Made by a program: the position numbers and the translations under genes
DNA from: Dermatemys mawii
Lineage: Eukaryota > Chordata > Testudines > Dermatemydidae
Assembly (NCBI GenBank): GCA_007922305.1
Contig: ML677334.1
Span: forward strand, 56,966,720 to 57,030,719
Direction: 5' to 3'
DNA: 64,000 nt
Shown here: positions 25,365 to 37,620 of the stretch, piece after piece
Layout: each line of letters opens with the position of its first letter
Position numbering within the stretch: the first letter of the stretch is position 1
The notes under the pieces: model-generated
The model's database searches: none
What the model was told of the DNA's origin: nothing
The model's input: only the letters and a program-made list of their open reading frames with translations

Positions 25365-25530
25365 CACTAAAGACTTGTCTACACTGTGCTGCAGAGAAAA
25401 CTCCAGTGGTGTGAATCGCAAAGAGCACCAAAATGTTGCATTCTGTCTCATGTGGATGCTGCTAGCAGGAACGGAAAGGTACCTAGTTCGTATTAATGTA
25501 GCTCTGTTTGAAGAGGATTGTTTGCTGAAA
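25365..25530 (+). mobile_element. Harbinger-type MITE fragment
   Basis: Begins AAAGACTTGTCTACACTG, the CTTGTCTACAC end typical of PIF/Harbinger-related elements, and shares internal order (GCACCAAAATGTTGCATTCT, TGTGGATGCTGCTAGCAGGA, AACGGAAAGGTACCTAGTTC) with the reverse complement of 50334-50548. The right terminal repeat is missing. Confidence 0.55.
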
Positions 25531-25880
25531 CTGACAAAAGGTGCTGAAGATTATTTGTATTTTACTGTAGCTATGCCCAGCATTATACAAAAGGTTACAT
25601 ATGCCACTGAAAAAATAGTTACTGCACATGAAAGGCTTACAGTGTAAAGGCATGAGTGTCTGTTGCAAAGATATGTTGAGCTTTGTCCACCAGGAACTGT
25701 ATTAAAACTGCCTAATACATCTGTATCAGCCAATATATATAGTGTAAATGAAAATGATTTTGGTCACTGATAACTTAGGCTGGTTTTGAACTATCCAAAA
25801 GTTTCCTGAACAATTCAATCTCCTTGTGTTCATTATCTAACAGTTAATTCATAACGAGGATTTAGGCTTGATCCAAAGCT
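25531..25880. other. Unassigned spacer
   Basis: Contains no recognisable feature apart from a short dispersed-repeat-like motif, TTAGGCTTGATCCAAAGCTC, at 25861, directly before the CR1. Confidence 0.45.
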
Positions 25881-25884
25881 CACT

Positions 25885-27300
25885 GAAGGCTGTGGAGAAA
25901 GTGTTTCAGGACTTTTTAGAAAAGCTGGATGAGCACAAGTCCATGGGGCCGGATGCGCTGCATCTGAGGGTGCTAAAAGAGTTGGCGGATGTGATTGCAG
26001 AGCCATTGGCCATTATCTTTGAAAACTCATGGCGATCAGAGGAGGTCCCAGGTGACTGGAAAAAGGCTAATAGTGTGTCCATCTTTAAAAAAGGGAAGAA
26101 GGAGGATCCGGGGAACTTCAGGCCAGTCAGCCTCACCTCAGTCCCTGGAAAAATCATGGAGCAGGTCCTCCAGGAATCAATTCTGAAGCAGTTAGAGAAG
26201 AGGAAAGTGATCAGGAACAGTCAGCATGGATTCACCAAGGGCAAGTCATGCCTGACTAATCTAATTGCCTTCTGTGATGAGATAACTGGCTCTGTGAATG
26301 AGGGGAAAGCAGTGGAGGGGATGAGGGGAAAGCAGTGTTATTCCCTGACTTTAGGAAAGCTTTTGATACAGTCTCCCTCAGTATTCTTGCCAGCAAGTTA
26401 AAGAAGTATGGGCTGGATTTAATGGATTAAAAGGTGAATAGACAGCTGGCTAGATCATTGGGCTCAACAGGTATTGATCAATGGCTCCATGTCTAGGTGG
26501 CAGTTGATATCAAGCGGTATGCCCCAATGGTCGGTCCTGAGGCCGATTTTGTTCAATATCTTCATTAATGATCTGGTGTGGATTGCACCCTCAGCAAGTT
26601 TGCAGATGACACTAAACTGGGAGGAGTGGTAGATACACTGGAGGGTAGGGATAGGATACAGAGGGACCTAGACAAATTAGAAGATTGGGCCAAAAGAAAT
26701 TTGATGAGATTCATCAAAGACAAGTGCAGAGTCCTGCACTTAGAACGGAAGCATCCCATGCACTGCTACAGACTAGGGACCGAATGGCTAGACAGCAGTT
26801 CTGCAGAAAAAAAACCTAGGGGTTACAGTGGACAAGAAGCTGGATATGAGTCAACAGTGTGCCCTTGTGGACAAGAAGACTAATGGCATTTTGGACTGTA
26901 TAAGTAGGAGCATTGTCAGCAGACTGAGGGACGTGATCGTTCCCCTCTATTCGGCACTGGTGAGGCCTCATCTGGAGTACTGTGTCCAGTTCTGGACCCC
27001 ACACTACACGAAGGATGTGGAAAAATTGGAAAGAGTCTAGCGGAGGGCAACAAAAATGATTAGGGCCCTGGAGCACATGACATATGAGGAGAGTCTGAGA
27101 GAACTGGGATTGTTTAGTCTACAGAAGAGAAGACTGAGGGGAGATTTGATAGCTGCTTTCAACTACTTGAAAGGGGGTTCCAAAGAGGATGGATCTAGAC
27201 TGTTCTCAGTGGTACCAGATGACCGAACAAGGAATAATGGTCTCAAGTTGCAGTGGGGAGGTTTAGATTGGATATTAGGTAAAAAAAAAAATCAGTAGGA
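25885..27300 (+). pseudogene. CR1 ORF2 reverse-transcriptase remnant
   Basis: ORF2 of CR1 encodes endonuclease plus reverse transcriptase; only the reverse transcriptase and its C-terminal side remain. The first frame (to 26401) holds the palm region: Gly-Pro-Asp-Ala-Leu-His near the start, the Phe-Lys-Lys-Gly-Lys-Lys-Glu-Asp-Pro-Gly-Asn-Phe-Arg-Pro-Val-Ser motif, and Gln-His-Gly-Phe-Thr-Lys-Gly-Lys-Ser-Cys. Frame is lost after the short duplication at 26298. The catalytic Phe-Ala-Asp-Asp motif is present but in another frame (within 26578-26883: Lys-Phe-Ala-Asp-Asp-Thr-Lys-Leu). Later blocks continue in frames 26828-27040 and 27056-27298. At least three frame breaks or stops make it non-functional. 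Confidence 0.93.
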
Positions 27301-27485
27301 GGTTGGTGAAGCACTGGAATGGGTTACCTAGTGAGGTGGTAGAATCTCCTTCCTTAGAAGTATTTAAGATCAAGCTAGACAAAGCCTTGGCTGGGATGAT
27401 TTAGTTGGGGATTAGTCTTGCTTTAAGCAGGGATTTGGATTAGATGACCTCCTGAGGTCCCTTCCAACCCTGATACTCTATGACT
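25885..27485 (+). mobile_element. CR1 LINE, 5'-truncated, about 1.6 kb
   Basis: Covers most of the CR1 reverse-transcriptase domain and the full tail. It ends in the CR1 3' signature: ACCTCCTGAGGTCCCTTCCA, then ACCCTGATACTCTATGACTC and TATG. It starts inside ORF2, so it is a typical 5'-truncated, dead-on-arrival insertion made by target-primed reverse transcription. It is the least diverged CR1 of the window, with long frames still open. There is a 17-bp duplication at 26298-26314 and 26321-26337. A short A-run at 27282 sits near the position of a GGAAAAACTTTTTCA-like segment in the family. Confidence 0.95.
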
Positions 27486-27804
27486 CTATGAAAGATTCCT
27501 TTTGTTTCAAGGGTCTTTGGATCAGGCCCTGGATGCTCCTTAGCTTTGCAATGTCTATATTCACATCTCCATTTTACTGCTCTGAACAAAATGAGTATAA
27601 TTTTCTTTGCTTGAAATACCTTTCAAAGATTGTACTGTATATGAGAAGTACCTACACACCATGCTGCTCTGAGCTGACTGTATATTTTTCCTCTATTATT
27701 AACCATTGTTCCTTAACAAACACAATTTTAAAACAATAAAAACTAGTGCAACTGTGTTGAATGCAGTTGAAAGCCCAACAAAATTGGCACAAGGAATTTT
27801 TATA
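27486..27804. other. Unassigned spacer between CR1 copies
   Basis: No recognisable feature. Confidence 0.5.
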
Positions 27805-27995
27805 GGTTTGTAGATTTCTAAGCACAGAAGGGACCATTAAATCATCTGGTCTAACCTATATATTACAGTCCATAGAATTTTATCAGGACTACAGTATGTC
27901 TTCCAGAAGGCACTCAATCTTGATTTGAAGAGATGGAGAATCCATCATTTTCCTTGGTAGTTTAGTTCAATGGTTAATTACCTTCATACTTTTTT
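27805..27995 (-). mobile_element. CR1 LINE 3' tail fragment
   Basis: In reverse complement it is a CR1 tail. On the plus strand GCACAGAAGGGACCATTAAA, then CATCTGGTCTAACCTATATA, and GGAGAATCCATCATTTTCCT with CAATGGTTAATTACC follow the usual order of these tails. Diverged and short. Confidence 0.75.
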
Positions 27996-28479
27996 GCTTC
28001 TTTTTTTCCCCCAATGTACCGCAGAGCAGATGGTCCACAAATGCTGAGATCCTCCACAGAGGTCCTACCATGTACTGCTGACATTTTTGAACCAGGAGTA
28101 TGGAGTCTGTCTAAGAAGATGACATGCGGTATTTTTTATTTTTTTAGTATTGGATCATCCATTAGAGCCGGATTTCTGCAATTGCATATAATGGAATTAT
28201 ATATAATGAAAAGCAAATCAAGAGGTTAAACTGAAAACAACTATTTTAATCTGAGCTTCTCAGATGAGTTCCTTCTCGTAATTCAGCAACTTCTTGGAAA
28301 ATTGGCATTTATTTGTCAGTTGGTTATAACTGCTCCACCACAATTGGTCTCAGTGATGTGAAATATTTGAAAGGAACATTGCTTCTGGAAAGGTAGACCA
28401 CAAAAATGCTAATAGAAAAAAAAAAACATTTTTGGTGACTATTATATTCAGACACAAACACAACCATTCAGACACAGTC
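27996..28479. other. No gene recognised
   Basis: Short frames and no recognisable repeat. An A11 run lies near 28418. Confidence 0.5.
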
Positions 28480-28925
28480 CCACCCACACTCCAATCCCAG
28501 GCCCTTTCCTGGGCAATTTCTTCCCGCTCTTCCATAGTAGCCTAGGCTGGCTGCACTGGGACTGGGGCTGGGTCAGGGGTGTGCTGGTATGCCTCTGTGA
28601 CTCAATGGGCAGCTGGCATTGAGGCCATAGCTGCACGGTCCACCTGGTGCTAAGCGTGCTGGGACCACACACCTGGCATTTCAGGGATAGTGTTGGGGGC
28701 CCGCCCAGAGCTCCAGGGCTGGGATTGATGGCCTACCCAGAGCTCTGGGGCGGGGGAGGCTGGGAGTGCTGTGGCCCAGGCACCCCAGGACTGGTGGGTG
28801 CAGTGGCAGAGGCTGCAGTGGGGGTGCTCTGGGTTCATGCGGGGGATGAGGGGAAGAGGGGAAGGGTGAGGGGGGACCTCAGGCAGAAGGGGAGGGGCTG
28901 GGAGCTAGCCTACCCGAACACTGAT
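28480..28925. repeat. GC-rich patch, probably an unclassified repeat insertion
   Basis: Base composition shifts sharply to G+C-rich sequence with repeated words such as GCCCAGAGCTC (CCCGCCCAGAGCTCCAGGGC and CTACCCAGAGCTCTGGGGCG) and GAGGGGAAGAGGGGAAGGG. The frame of 137 codons at 28647-29060 reflects this composition and has no domain. A MITE or a degenerate GC-rich tandem array is likely; no ends were found. Confidence 0.4.
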
Positions 28926-29673
28926 TCACCATCTGCCCATGCAGACTTCAGAATATTTAAAATAATCTTGGCACAATTTTCCTGGTTTTTTGAAGGGGTT
29001 GAGTCAGAATCTAGAATTGTAATCTGTTTTCTCAGTGTCATTGCTGCCTCTTTGTCTTAGGTAATGTGGGGACATGTCTGTGATTGATGCTCTGCTTTTT
29101 CTCCATACAAGAACAGACAAGATGAGAAGGACTCCAATCAGGCGTATTGACTCCATAAGAGCCACCTGTGAAATCACATGCAGCTACAAAGCCATGGTAA
29201 CGGCATCAGAAGGAAAATACTGGGGAACAGTGAAGAATTGCTTCTGTAAAGAGTAAAATGTTAGCGAGACAATAAAATATCAGCTCTTAAGCAACCTCTA
29301 AATGTAGGCTTATTAAAACATAAATTTTAGCCAAACATATTTTTGAAACAGATGTTCTTATTTGAGATGCTAATTACACATTTATGAAAGTAGCCCAAAA
29401 AAGGTTTTTTTCCTCTTTGGATATACACTTTACAGCATAATGATGTATGTTCCAGGAGGCTGCATGCCAAGGAACTACAACAGCAAAAGCGTTGTGTTGT
29501 CAGATACAGTATTAATTTGGATGATGAGGTATCTATCCAATAGATCATAACATTTTGATTGAATTCCAATATTATATTCTGGTACCTTAAAATATGAGTA
29601 TATGAAGTATTACTTTGATATTTTTATGGATTTTGTTCCTCAGATTTCCCTCTGCAATTTCAACAGACTATGA
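28926..29673. other. No gene recognised
   Basis: Only short frames. Nothing recognised. Confidence 0.5.
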
Positions 29674-30125
29674 TATTCATAGAAATTTAGAGCTGGAAAA
29701 GACCTTTAGTTTATCTAGTTGGACCATTCTCATGCAGATTCATGTTTGTTGGGTACTTTATATTGCTTTTCACATTCTAGTTTGAAATGTCTCAAGCAGT
29801 GTGACTTCTCTATTTACTATGAAAGACTATTCCATAATCTAATAGTTCGTGCTTTCAGTAAGCTCTTTTCTCTTGTTGTTCAGCCTGTTTCCCTTTGTTT
29901 AGCATCCTTCCATTACTGCTTCTTCTATGGTCCCAATAAGTATAGTTCTTGATATTTATACCTTTCAAGTACTTTTGTTGTTTCTTGGACAAGTTATACA
30001 TATTTTATTCTTTTAATTTTTCTTAATAAATCAGACTTTCCAGCCTCCTATTCATTTACTTTACTTCTTTTAAAAATGAACCCCTTCAATTTTTCTGCAT
30101 ATTTTTATATCAGAATGATCAGAAT
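29674..30125 (-). mobile_element. CR1 LINE 3' part, diverged
   Basis: The plus strand starts ATTCATAGAAATTTAGAGCT, then GGAAAAGACCTTTAGTTTAT, the usual junction of a reversed CR1 tail. Downstream words such as GACTATTCCATAATCTAATA and CTTTCCAGCCTCCTATTCAT fit older CR1 copies. The inner limit is approximate. Confidence 0.65.
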
Positions 30126-31816
30126 GGAATGCATTCACTTATATGAGTTTCCTGTCCCAAGCTGGTCTGTGGTGCTGAATACTACTTTGAGGGAGTGACT
30201 GGATTTCAGAGGTGGTTGAAAACAAATCCTCAAGGGTACTACCAAAATACTCTATCCTTACGACTCTTTTAGACTGTGATGTCCAGAGAATACTGCCATT
30301 TATGAATGGCAGGACTCTTGGTAATCTCAGATGATCAATCAACTTGTCTCCAGTTACAAAACAATCAAGTAAAGAAAAAAAATGGTATCACTATTACTTT
30401 GTCCTACCCTCAGCTGTGTCCCACTTACATTTATTTGCTTCACTCACCTATTATGTCTTATTTTTTAGCTGGCTGCAACTTGTTCCACACAGGCAGACTT
30501 GTGAGCATATTCAGAGCCTCACTGAGGTCAAGCTGGAGGAACAGGAACTAAAACAGTAAACACTTTAGGCCTTGGAGTATATAGGTTTGTACAGCACATA
30601 ATACAGTGAAGCCTTGACATGTCTAAGGACTCTACTCACTACTGAAGTGCAAATAAATAAGATTATATATCTAGCATGTTGGAAAATTTTGATTAAAATA
30701 TTAACAGACAAATGAAGATTTTGGTGATACTCCTTCCCCCATTTTCCATGGGCTATAATATGTAGTTTGGAAAGCTCATAAAACATTTTATAAAGATAAT
30801 TTATAATGAAAAGCACTATGTAAATTTATAAAAAAGTGTATTTATAAAAAGTTAACATTTTTACCTCTTAAAGATTTTAAGCTGCTAGTGTCTTGAATGA
30901 GTTAACAAAAGACTGAATATTAGGAAAATTAAATTCTAGTAGATAGATTCTGCAATGCATAAAGCATATAATCTTGAAAAATAGCTTAAGATTTCTCTTA
31001 TATCAGTAACCATCTATTAAGTATAGAAGTCGGTAACACCTAATATTTTTAGTTTATTCTGTTGCCTTTATGACCTGAGGAAACTTCAGAATCATCTTTG
31101 TGTGGAAAATTATACATATTTATACAATTATGAACCCAACACATTTCCTCTGAAAATTCAGTGATTTCCCACTAGTGAAAGCTGTGCAGCTCTTATTTGA
31201 AGGGGGCCAGTATGAAAAAGGAATAATAATTAAATGTGGAGAAAATGTTCAATGCAAAATAATGATAGAAATAGCATTAGCTATTCCAAAAGTAATATTT
31301 TTTTCTGATTAGAAAACCTTGCTATCCTCCACTGTGCAATAAACTTTGTTACACTGAGGGTTTATATTGCAGGATTTTTTATTTTATTTTTTTAGCTAGT
31401 ATGAAGGGGTTTGTGTTAGAGCTGGTATGATGAAATAAATGACTGCAGAAGGTCATTTTTAATGTATCCAAAGGACTTTCAAAGTATTTAAAGAGAAAAA
31501 TAAACTAAGTTTTTAAGAGTCCTCATCTTCCTGAAATAACGAACTACATCTTCCCCTGTCAGTCTATTATCCATAAATGCCTCTAAGTTAAAGTAACTTT
31601 CTCAGAGTTTTTGTATTTCAAGCAGATCCCAGATTTTTTTAAAAAACCAAAACCCTGCCCTCTCTTTTGCCTAATCAAAATCAGACTCATTTTTTTTTAA
31701 ATAAATGGAATTCCTAGGCTCTAGATGAACTATGGTACATTCTAGTTTAGTCAGCCATTCAGGTCTGATGTTCAGTTTCCCCTTCACCATTGCTCCTCAG
31801 TGGAGATGTTTCAGAA

Positions 31817-31849
31817 AAATTCCAACAAAATATTATTTTGTCGGAATTT
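31817..31849. repeat. Near-perfect 16-bp hairpin
   Basis: Arms AAATTCCAACAAAATA (31817-31832) and TATTTTGTCGGAATTT (31834-31849) are complementary except for one A/C pair, around a single T. It may be the core of a palindromic MITE, because diverged flanks extend on both sides. Confidence 0.6.
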
Positions 31850-34800
31850 GCAGATATGGAGACAGTTTGATATTCACCAAAGTTCTATTGGAACCTAGCC
31901 TGTCATGCAGGTTTCAAAATAGGACCTGTTTCCTGTGGGCTCACCCACCTGGCTCCTTGGCATCCCAATTTCTGGATTTCATTTTTGTTTTCCGGCTCGA
32001 AACAACTTTTCATTGATTTTTTTAAAGAAGGGTGATAGCAAAACCAAAGGCAAGGCACTGAAAAACAGGACGTGAGCAGGCAGTGTGATAATTGGAATAA
32101 TTATCTTTTTGACTTTTAAAGAGAGTAAAATTAGAATGGGAATCACTGAAGGAATGCCACAAAGTCATTTTTAGTCACTTTTTAAAACTATAATACTTCA
32201 AAGAGGCAATAAAACAATTAAATTGTGAGTAGACCATATAGCAAATTATTGTTACATCTGAATTACATTTACAAAAATGAAGGGTATGTATTCATTGCAG
32301 AGTTAACTCAGGTAATTGACACCTGGGTTGTCCTAACCCAGGAGTGAGCAGCCACACTGTAGAGCCATACTCAAATATGTCCACCTGTCCACCACTCATG
32401 TGTGGTGCGAAGACTTCTCACAGTGTATTTCATAATTATTTGTGATGCACCAAACTGTGCCGCTCTACGAATTCTTTTGCAATGTACTGTGGGAGAATTT
32501 GTCTGTCCTTCCTGGGCCCCTATCAGTAAATGGTCTTAGCCCACCAACTTAAAAAGTAAACCTTTTCCTGCTTGCATGCTCTAGATGTCTGTCAATAGCT
32601 TCCATTCCCACCAGTGATGAGGAATGGATCCACAATTTATTTCTATAATAAATGTTTTATTATTAAAATGGTCAATACGCTTTTAATAAAATTCCAAGAT
32701 GGAGAATCCATATATAAAATCTATAGCATTAAGAATGAGATTAAAATAGAATGCCAAACTTATTTCCTTTCTTGGGTTTAATTCAAGTGGTTTTTGTTTT
32801 AGACAAGTATTCTAGATGTAACATCTCTTTTTCTAATGGAGAAAAAAATCCAAGGCAAAACTGACAGAGACAAACCCCTTCCCAACCATCCCCAAGTGCA
32901 GGATTTGTCATTCAGACTAAACACTGCAAATAATTTATGTGACAGCAGAATTATTTATTTCTCATGGATGACAGCTGTCAAACAAATGACAAAAAGTGGG
33001 GCTTATCATTGATTTCAAACTGATTAATTCGTTCAATGTTTTTACAGCTTTTACTTTAAACATTGGGAGTTGCTATTAGCCATAGAAAATGAACATTAAA
33101 ATTATTTTAAAAATCCATGTTGCCATCAAGCAAAACGGATCTGTGGAGTAGATGAATGGGGCAGGTATAAATCTCATTTTAGACTCCAATTTAGCAAAAC
33201 ACTTGAAATCAATGGGACTGCAAATGCGCTCCAAGCTAGCCACATTCTTTAGTACCTTGCTGATTCAAGACCTTTGCCTAGGAACATAATTTTGCTACCT
33301 CTAGTGTGTATTTTTTGAAGAGGAGAGAATATTGTGAAAACTTGTTCACATTTTAAAACAAACTCACTTTTTTGACAACTCTCGTGTGTATGTGTGTTTT
33401 CACAAAAATTCTAGTGCATGAAAGTCCTGACAGAAAGTTTGAAAAAATAGTGACTTGTAATAAGATACCATAAAATATTCCCAGAAAGTAAATTTCAAAT
33501 GTATTATGTTGCATATGCACACTAGAAATTCTATTCTAAAAATTAAATTAATCTAGTCCAAGAGTAGGAACATACTACCTGACCCAGGTGTCAAATGAAA
33601 ACAGTTGAAATGTGAATAATAAATAAAACTGCTCACAAGCAATCTAGAGACCAGGAATGATTTGCAATAATTGTTCACAAAACATGTTTGAATAATAAAT
33701 ACTTGTGAGAAAATTGCAATTTCTTTTGAGCAATTTGCAAATAGTAAAAGATGCAAAGATTAGGTATGTGTTACAAATGATTCACTCAGTATCTTATTTA
33801 CTTGTTCTTTGCATGGACTGGAATGAGGGGATGAGGAAAACCATAAATTCACATATAAACAAACAAAAAGCCTGGAAAATAGTTAGTGTTATAAATTAAA
33901 AATAAAAATGTTATTATTCACTCAGAAAGTTGGCAAACAAAAGACAATAGTTGTAAACCCCTGGAGAATTATTCTTGTATCTTAAAATCCAGTGCTAAAT
34001 TCGTATCTATATTTTTATTTTGACTGACTTCAGATGAAGTTTCTAATCCCCTTCTGTTGTGCAGCTGATCACATTAATTCACCCTCCACAATATTTACTT
34101 AGGAGAGTAGTTAATTCATCTCTGGCTTTTTTGAAAATTTCTTTTGGAAAGTTGACCAATAATGACTGAGTTATAGCTTCCTCTTGAGAATCTGATTTGG
34201 GTGAAACATTCTCTGTGTCTTCCAGTAGATATTTAAACAAATAATTAAAGTCCTCCCACATATCTCCCAATATAGAATATACCCACATCCCATTGCTCTC
34301 CATCCTCTAAAAGGCTGGCCCCTCTGGCCTTATTCCAACAAAACAGTTAAGCACATGCTTAATTATAACCAAATGAGTAGTCCTGCTGACTTGCAGAATT
34401 GAGCTCTCAAAGATGACTGGATTCATCTTTTTTAGGAAATAGGCACTTCCTTATTGCATTACTATTCCTATTGCATTACTAATGTTAAAAGAAAAACAAC
34501 TTACTAAAATTGGCTCGGATGCTGCATTGGGTGCCTATCCCCTGAAACACTCCATGAAGGATCAGAGCCATTATAATGAAAGGGTTACATTTGTATAATA
34601 TAAGAGCATCTCTGGAAAGACTTTCAAATATGGTAAGCAAAAAAAAATGGTTGCATTTTCCTAGATTAGAGCACCAAGAGCTCTAATGACTATGAAACTT
34701 ACAATGAGCTTTTATGTCTCCCATTTAAACATGGGGGAAAATGTCACAAGCGCATTCAAGTTCTTTCCAGTCAGTCAATCTGTTGTCATATTAAGCACTG

Positions 34801-36369
34801 CTGTCTGCTCTGATGTTCTCCAGTGCCAGTCCTCTGTTCACATACCACCTGCCAGTTTCTGCTAATTGCTATCCATCTTCCATTGCTGGTCAGTCACTTT
34901 TCTTTTAGGTCACACAGTAAGTCAAAATTGGTGATGTTTGTGGAAACTCAGGTTCTAAATATCTCACGAAGAGATGCACAGGTTGTGCTGAATGTGGGTT
35001 ACAAGGATAACCTGTTTGTTCTGATCATTTTTAGCATGAGCTATTTTTCAACTACGGTATGCAAACACATTCATTGCATGGAGATTACATTCTAAAGCAC
35101 AGAAGGTCAGTTTCTGGCCTTGATACAGCCCTTTTGTGCTGCTCTAGCTGTGCAAGAAGACATAACATTTCCCTAACGAGGCTGTTATGCACCCGATTAC
35201 ACTGGGACCCAACTTGCTGTGAGTGCACCCACGAGAATGATTTCTGGGTGAAGTACTGTGTCCTATTGCAATTCCTCACTGAGCCTGGACGAGCCGTTGC
35301 CATCTGGTACAGATAAGAGCAGAACCCTAATTCGCACTCGGCAGCCCGTTGTAATAGGGAAGTGCAAAGGTGTGGCATACAGACAACTTTCCCTCCAACC
35401 CAGATTTCGTACTGGCTGGATCAGAGACTGAGCTCCAGAAGTGCTTATTTGAATTACCCTCTGAATTGAAGGATAGGAGGTTTTTGGTTTGTTTTTCATG
35501 TAGAAAGTAGTAATTCAGTATTAAATACTTTTTTTATGCCTAGCGGGTTTTTTAGGGTGGGGAAGTGGGTTGTCTAATTTTATTTTTAAAAATATTTTTT
35601 GGCTTGGTCTATAGCAAAAAAAAAAAGAGTAAGGTTCAACCTTTCTCTATATATAAGAGATGGGTCAAGCTTTTTTATGTACCCCCTGAATAAGGGTGTT
35701 GAGAGTGTTGCTAGCCCTGCATCCAACTGACTAGCTTGAGCCATCCAGAAATACTCCTCCAAACTGGCAACTAAAGAAGAGGATTGTGGCCTATTGGAAA
35801 CTGATTAAGCATGACAAGCTATCACTTCAAGCGTGAAGGATTTCCTGGCGCTGATTGCAGGCTATGGGGTTCTGGGCTAAAACAGCAGACAGACAGTCTG
35901 GATGAGTCATTTTATAGCAAGAGGGGTGAGGGGGAGAGATGTGTCTAACTGCCTTAGGGAGTGCTCTGTTTTCTTCGTGTTAAGGTTCTTATGTGTTATT
36001 ATTCTGAATTCTAAGAAATAAAGAAGTGTTATGATGCCAACTTGTACGGTTTTATCCACCACTCTCAGGGTACATGCTGTGAACATAGCAAGGATCATCT
36101 TCTGCATAAATATACATTGTTTTATTTCACTTTATAGCTATGTGCCTATTCAATGCTTTGAGCACACATGTATAATCTAATTAAAACAAAACAGGTTAAA
36201 TCAAATCCCTTCCATCCCACCAAAATTAAGTATATCCCCACAATCCATTCATACCCACTCAACCCACCATCTCAGAAAGAATATGGAAAGACAGAATGGC
36301 TTTGTACCTATACCATGGAGGTCAACAGATATAGGTTCTATTACTCCAAAGATAAGAGCTAGTTCCAGA

Positions 36370-36660
36370 ATTGGGCATCCTTTACTGAAAAAGTCCTTCT
36401 ACCAGCATTACTCCAGTTAAGTCAAACGATCTCTGTTAAATAAAGAGCCTCCCTGAATCTCAGTTGCTGCAGGAACAAGGAGATTTTCAAACATAGACTG
36501 TTTAGAGCTTTGCAGGTTAAATCTACTGCCTTTGAATTGTACCTTCTGACAAACCAGCAGTTTATGGAGACCAAGTTGTGAATAAATTGTTGGTCACATT
36601 TTACTCCTCTTGTCTTCTGGAATAGCTGTAAGGTGATGACATGGTAGTAATTAATGTGGA
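36370..36660. repeat. Possible old LINE-type repeat fragment
   Basis: The order TGTTTAGAGCTTTGCAGGTT, AAATCTACTGCCTTTGAATT, GTACC, then a CAGCAGTTTATGGAGACC stretch resembles a 3' region of an ancient amniote LINE or related repeat (GGGCTTTA..GTTAAA.CCAGCACCTTGAATTG). Strongly diverged; class not settled. Confidence 0.3.
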
Positions 36661-37620
36661 AGTGACAAAAAAAAATGCAGAAAGTTCCATAATGACTGGG
36701 GGTGGAGGGGAGAAGAATCATGACTGTCTGGCCATAGGCATATGGGGAACTCTTGAGAATGGCTGCTGTCTCCGCTTTAGTTTTTTGAATCAGTAACTTG
36801 TTTAAGTTCTAAAAAATTGTAAATGAAAAATGGAGTTTTCTTATATTTTCTCTGCCTAGAGGATGATCTACGTAGTTAGAAACTGAAATAGTGATGCTAA
36901 TTTATATCCTGGAAAGCAAGGAAAAGCCAAATTCCTTCTCATTATCTACCAATATACCCCTTTTAGCATGTTAATTGTTTCTATACTATTTGGAAGTGGG
37001 CAGAAATCAAAAACCCACATCCAAACACCAACTAACACTGGAAAAGCTGGGATTCAGTTCTGAATTTTGCAGTACAGACTGGTTATATCCATCTTTATAT
37101 TATAGCCACAGATTTTTCTGGCAACTACAGTCCTAGTTATTTCAGCCTTGCCACATAAATCCATTTTATGGTTCTATTATTCTCATTTTTCTCCTCTGCA
37201 GTTTTTATCTATCCTCAGTGATCATACCTTGGTAGTTCATATAGCACAATAATCAAATTGACTTGTACCAAGCCTTTTATATAATATTGGTACACTATCT
37301 TCTACACTTAGTTTTTGTAAATCTTACTATTCTAGTACCTTTCTGGTTATAGCTCATTACATGACATCATAGTTGCATGGTCTAGATTTAGGCAATTGAT
37401 TGCTTAGTCACATGATTAGTATCATAGGCCAAAGATTTAAACAATGGGTCTTATTAATGTGCATAATTTTATGCACGTGAATAAGTCTTTGTAGAGCTAT
37501 CACCATAAATATCATATAGGGCTACTCATGTGAAGTAAGTCCTCACCTACATGAATAAGGGCTGCACAAGCTCTCTTAATATGCTTAAATATTACAATAC
37601 GTGAACACTTTCAATAAAAT

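Larger units (their letters stand above)
30126..37620. other. No gene recognised; long unassigned AT-rich stretch
   Basis: Frames are under 100 codons with no domain. Within it: a near-perfect 16-bp hairpin at 31817-31849; a repeat-like stretch at 32290-32520 containing TGTACTGTGGGAGAATTTGT; and a possible old LINE-type fragment near 36370-36660 with TTTAGAGCTTTGCAGGTTAA followed by CTTTGAATTGTACC. None is strong enough to name a family. Confidence 0.5.

Noticed and set aside
28647..29060. Plus-strand frame of 137 codons in the GC-rich patch
   Set aside because: Gly/Ala-rich product of base composition, with an overlapping antisense frame; no domain.
34079..34303. Minus-strand frame of 74 codons with an exon-like composition
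   Set aside because: Reads like plausible protein, but no homologue is recognised and no splice sites or neighbouring exons support it.
35085..35378. Minus-strand frame of 97 codons overlapping plus-strand frames of 85-90 codons
   Set aside because: Open on both strands at once with no domain; likely chance.
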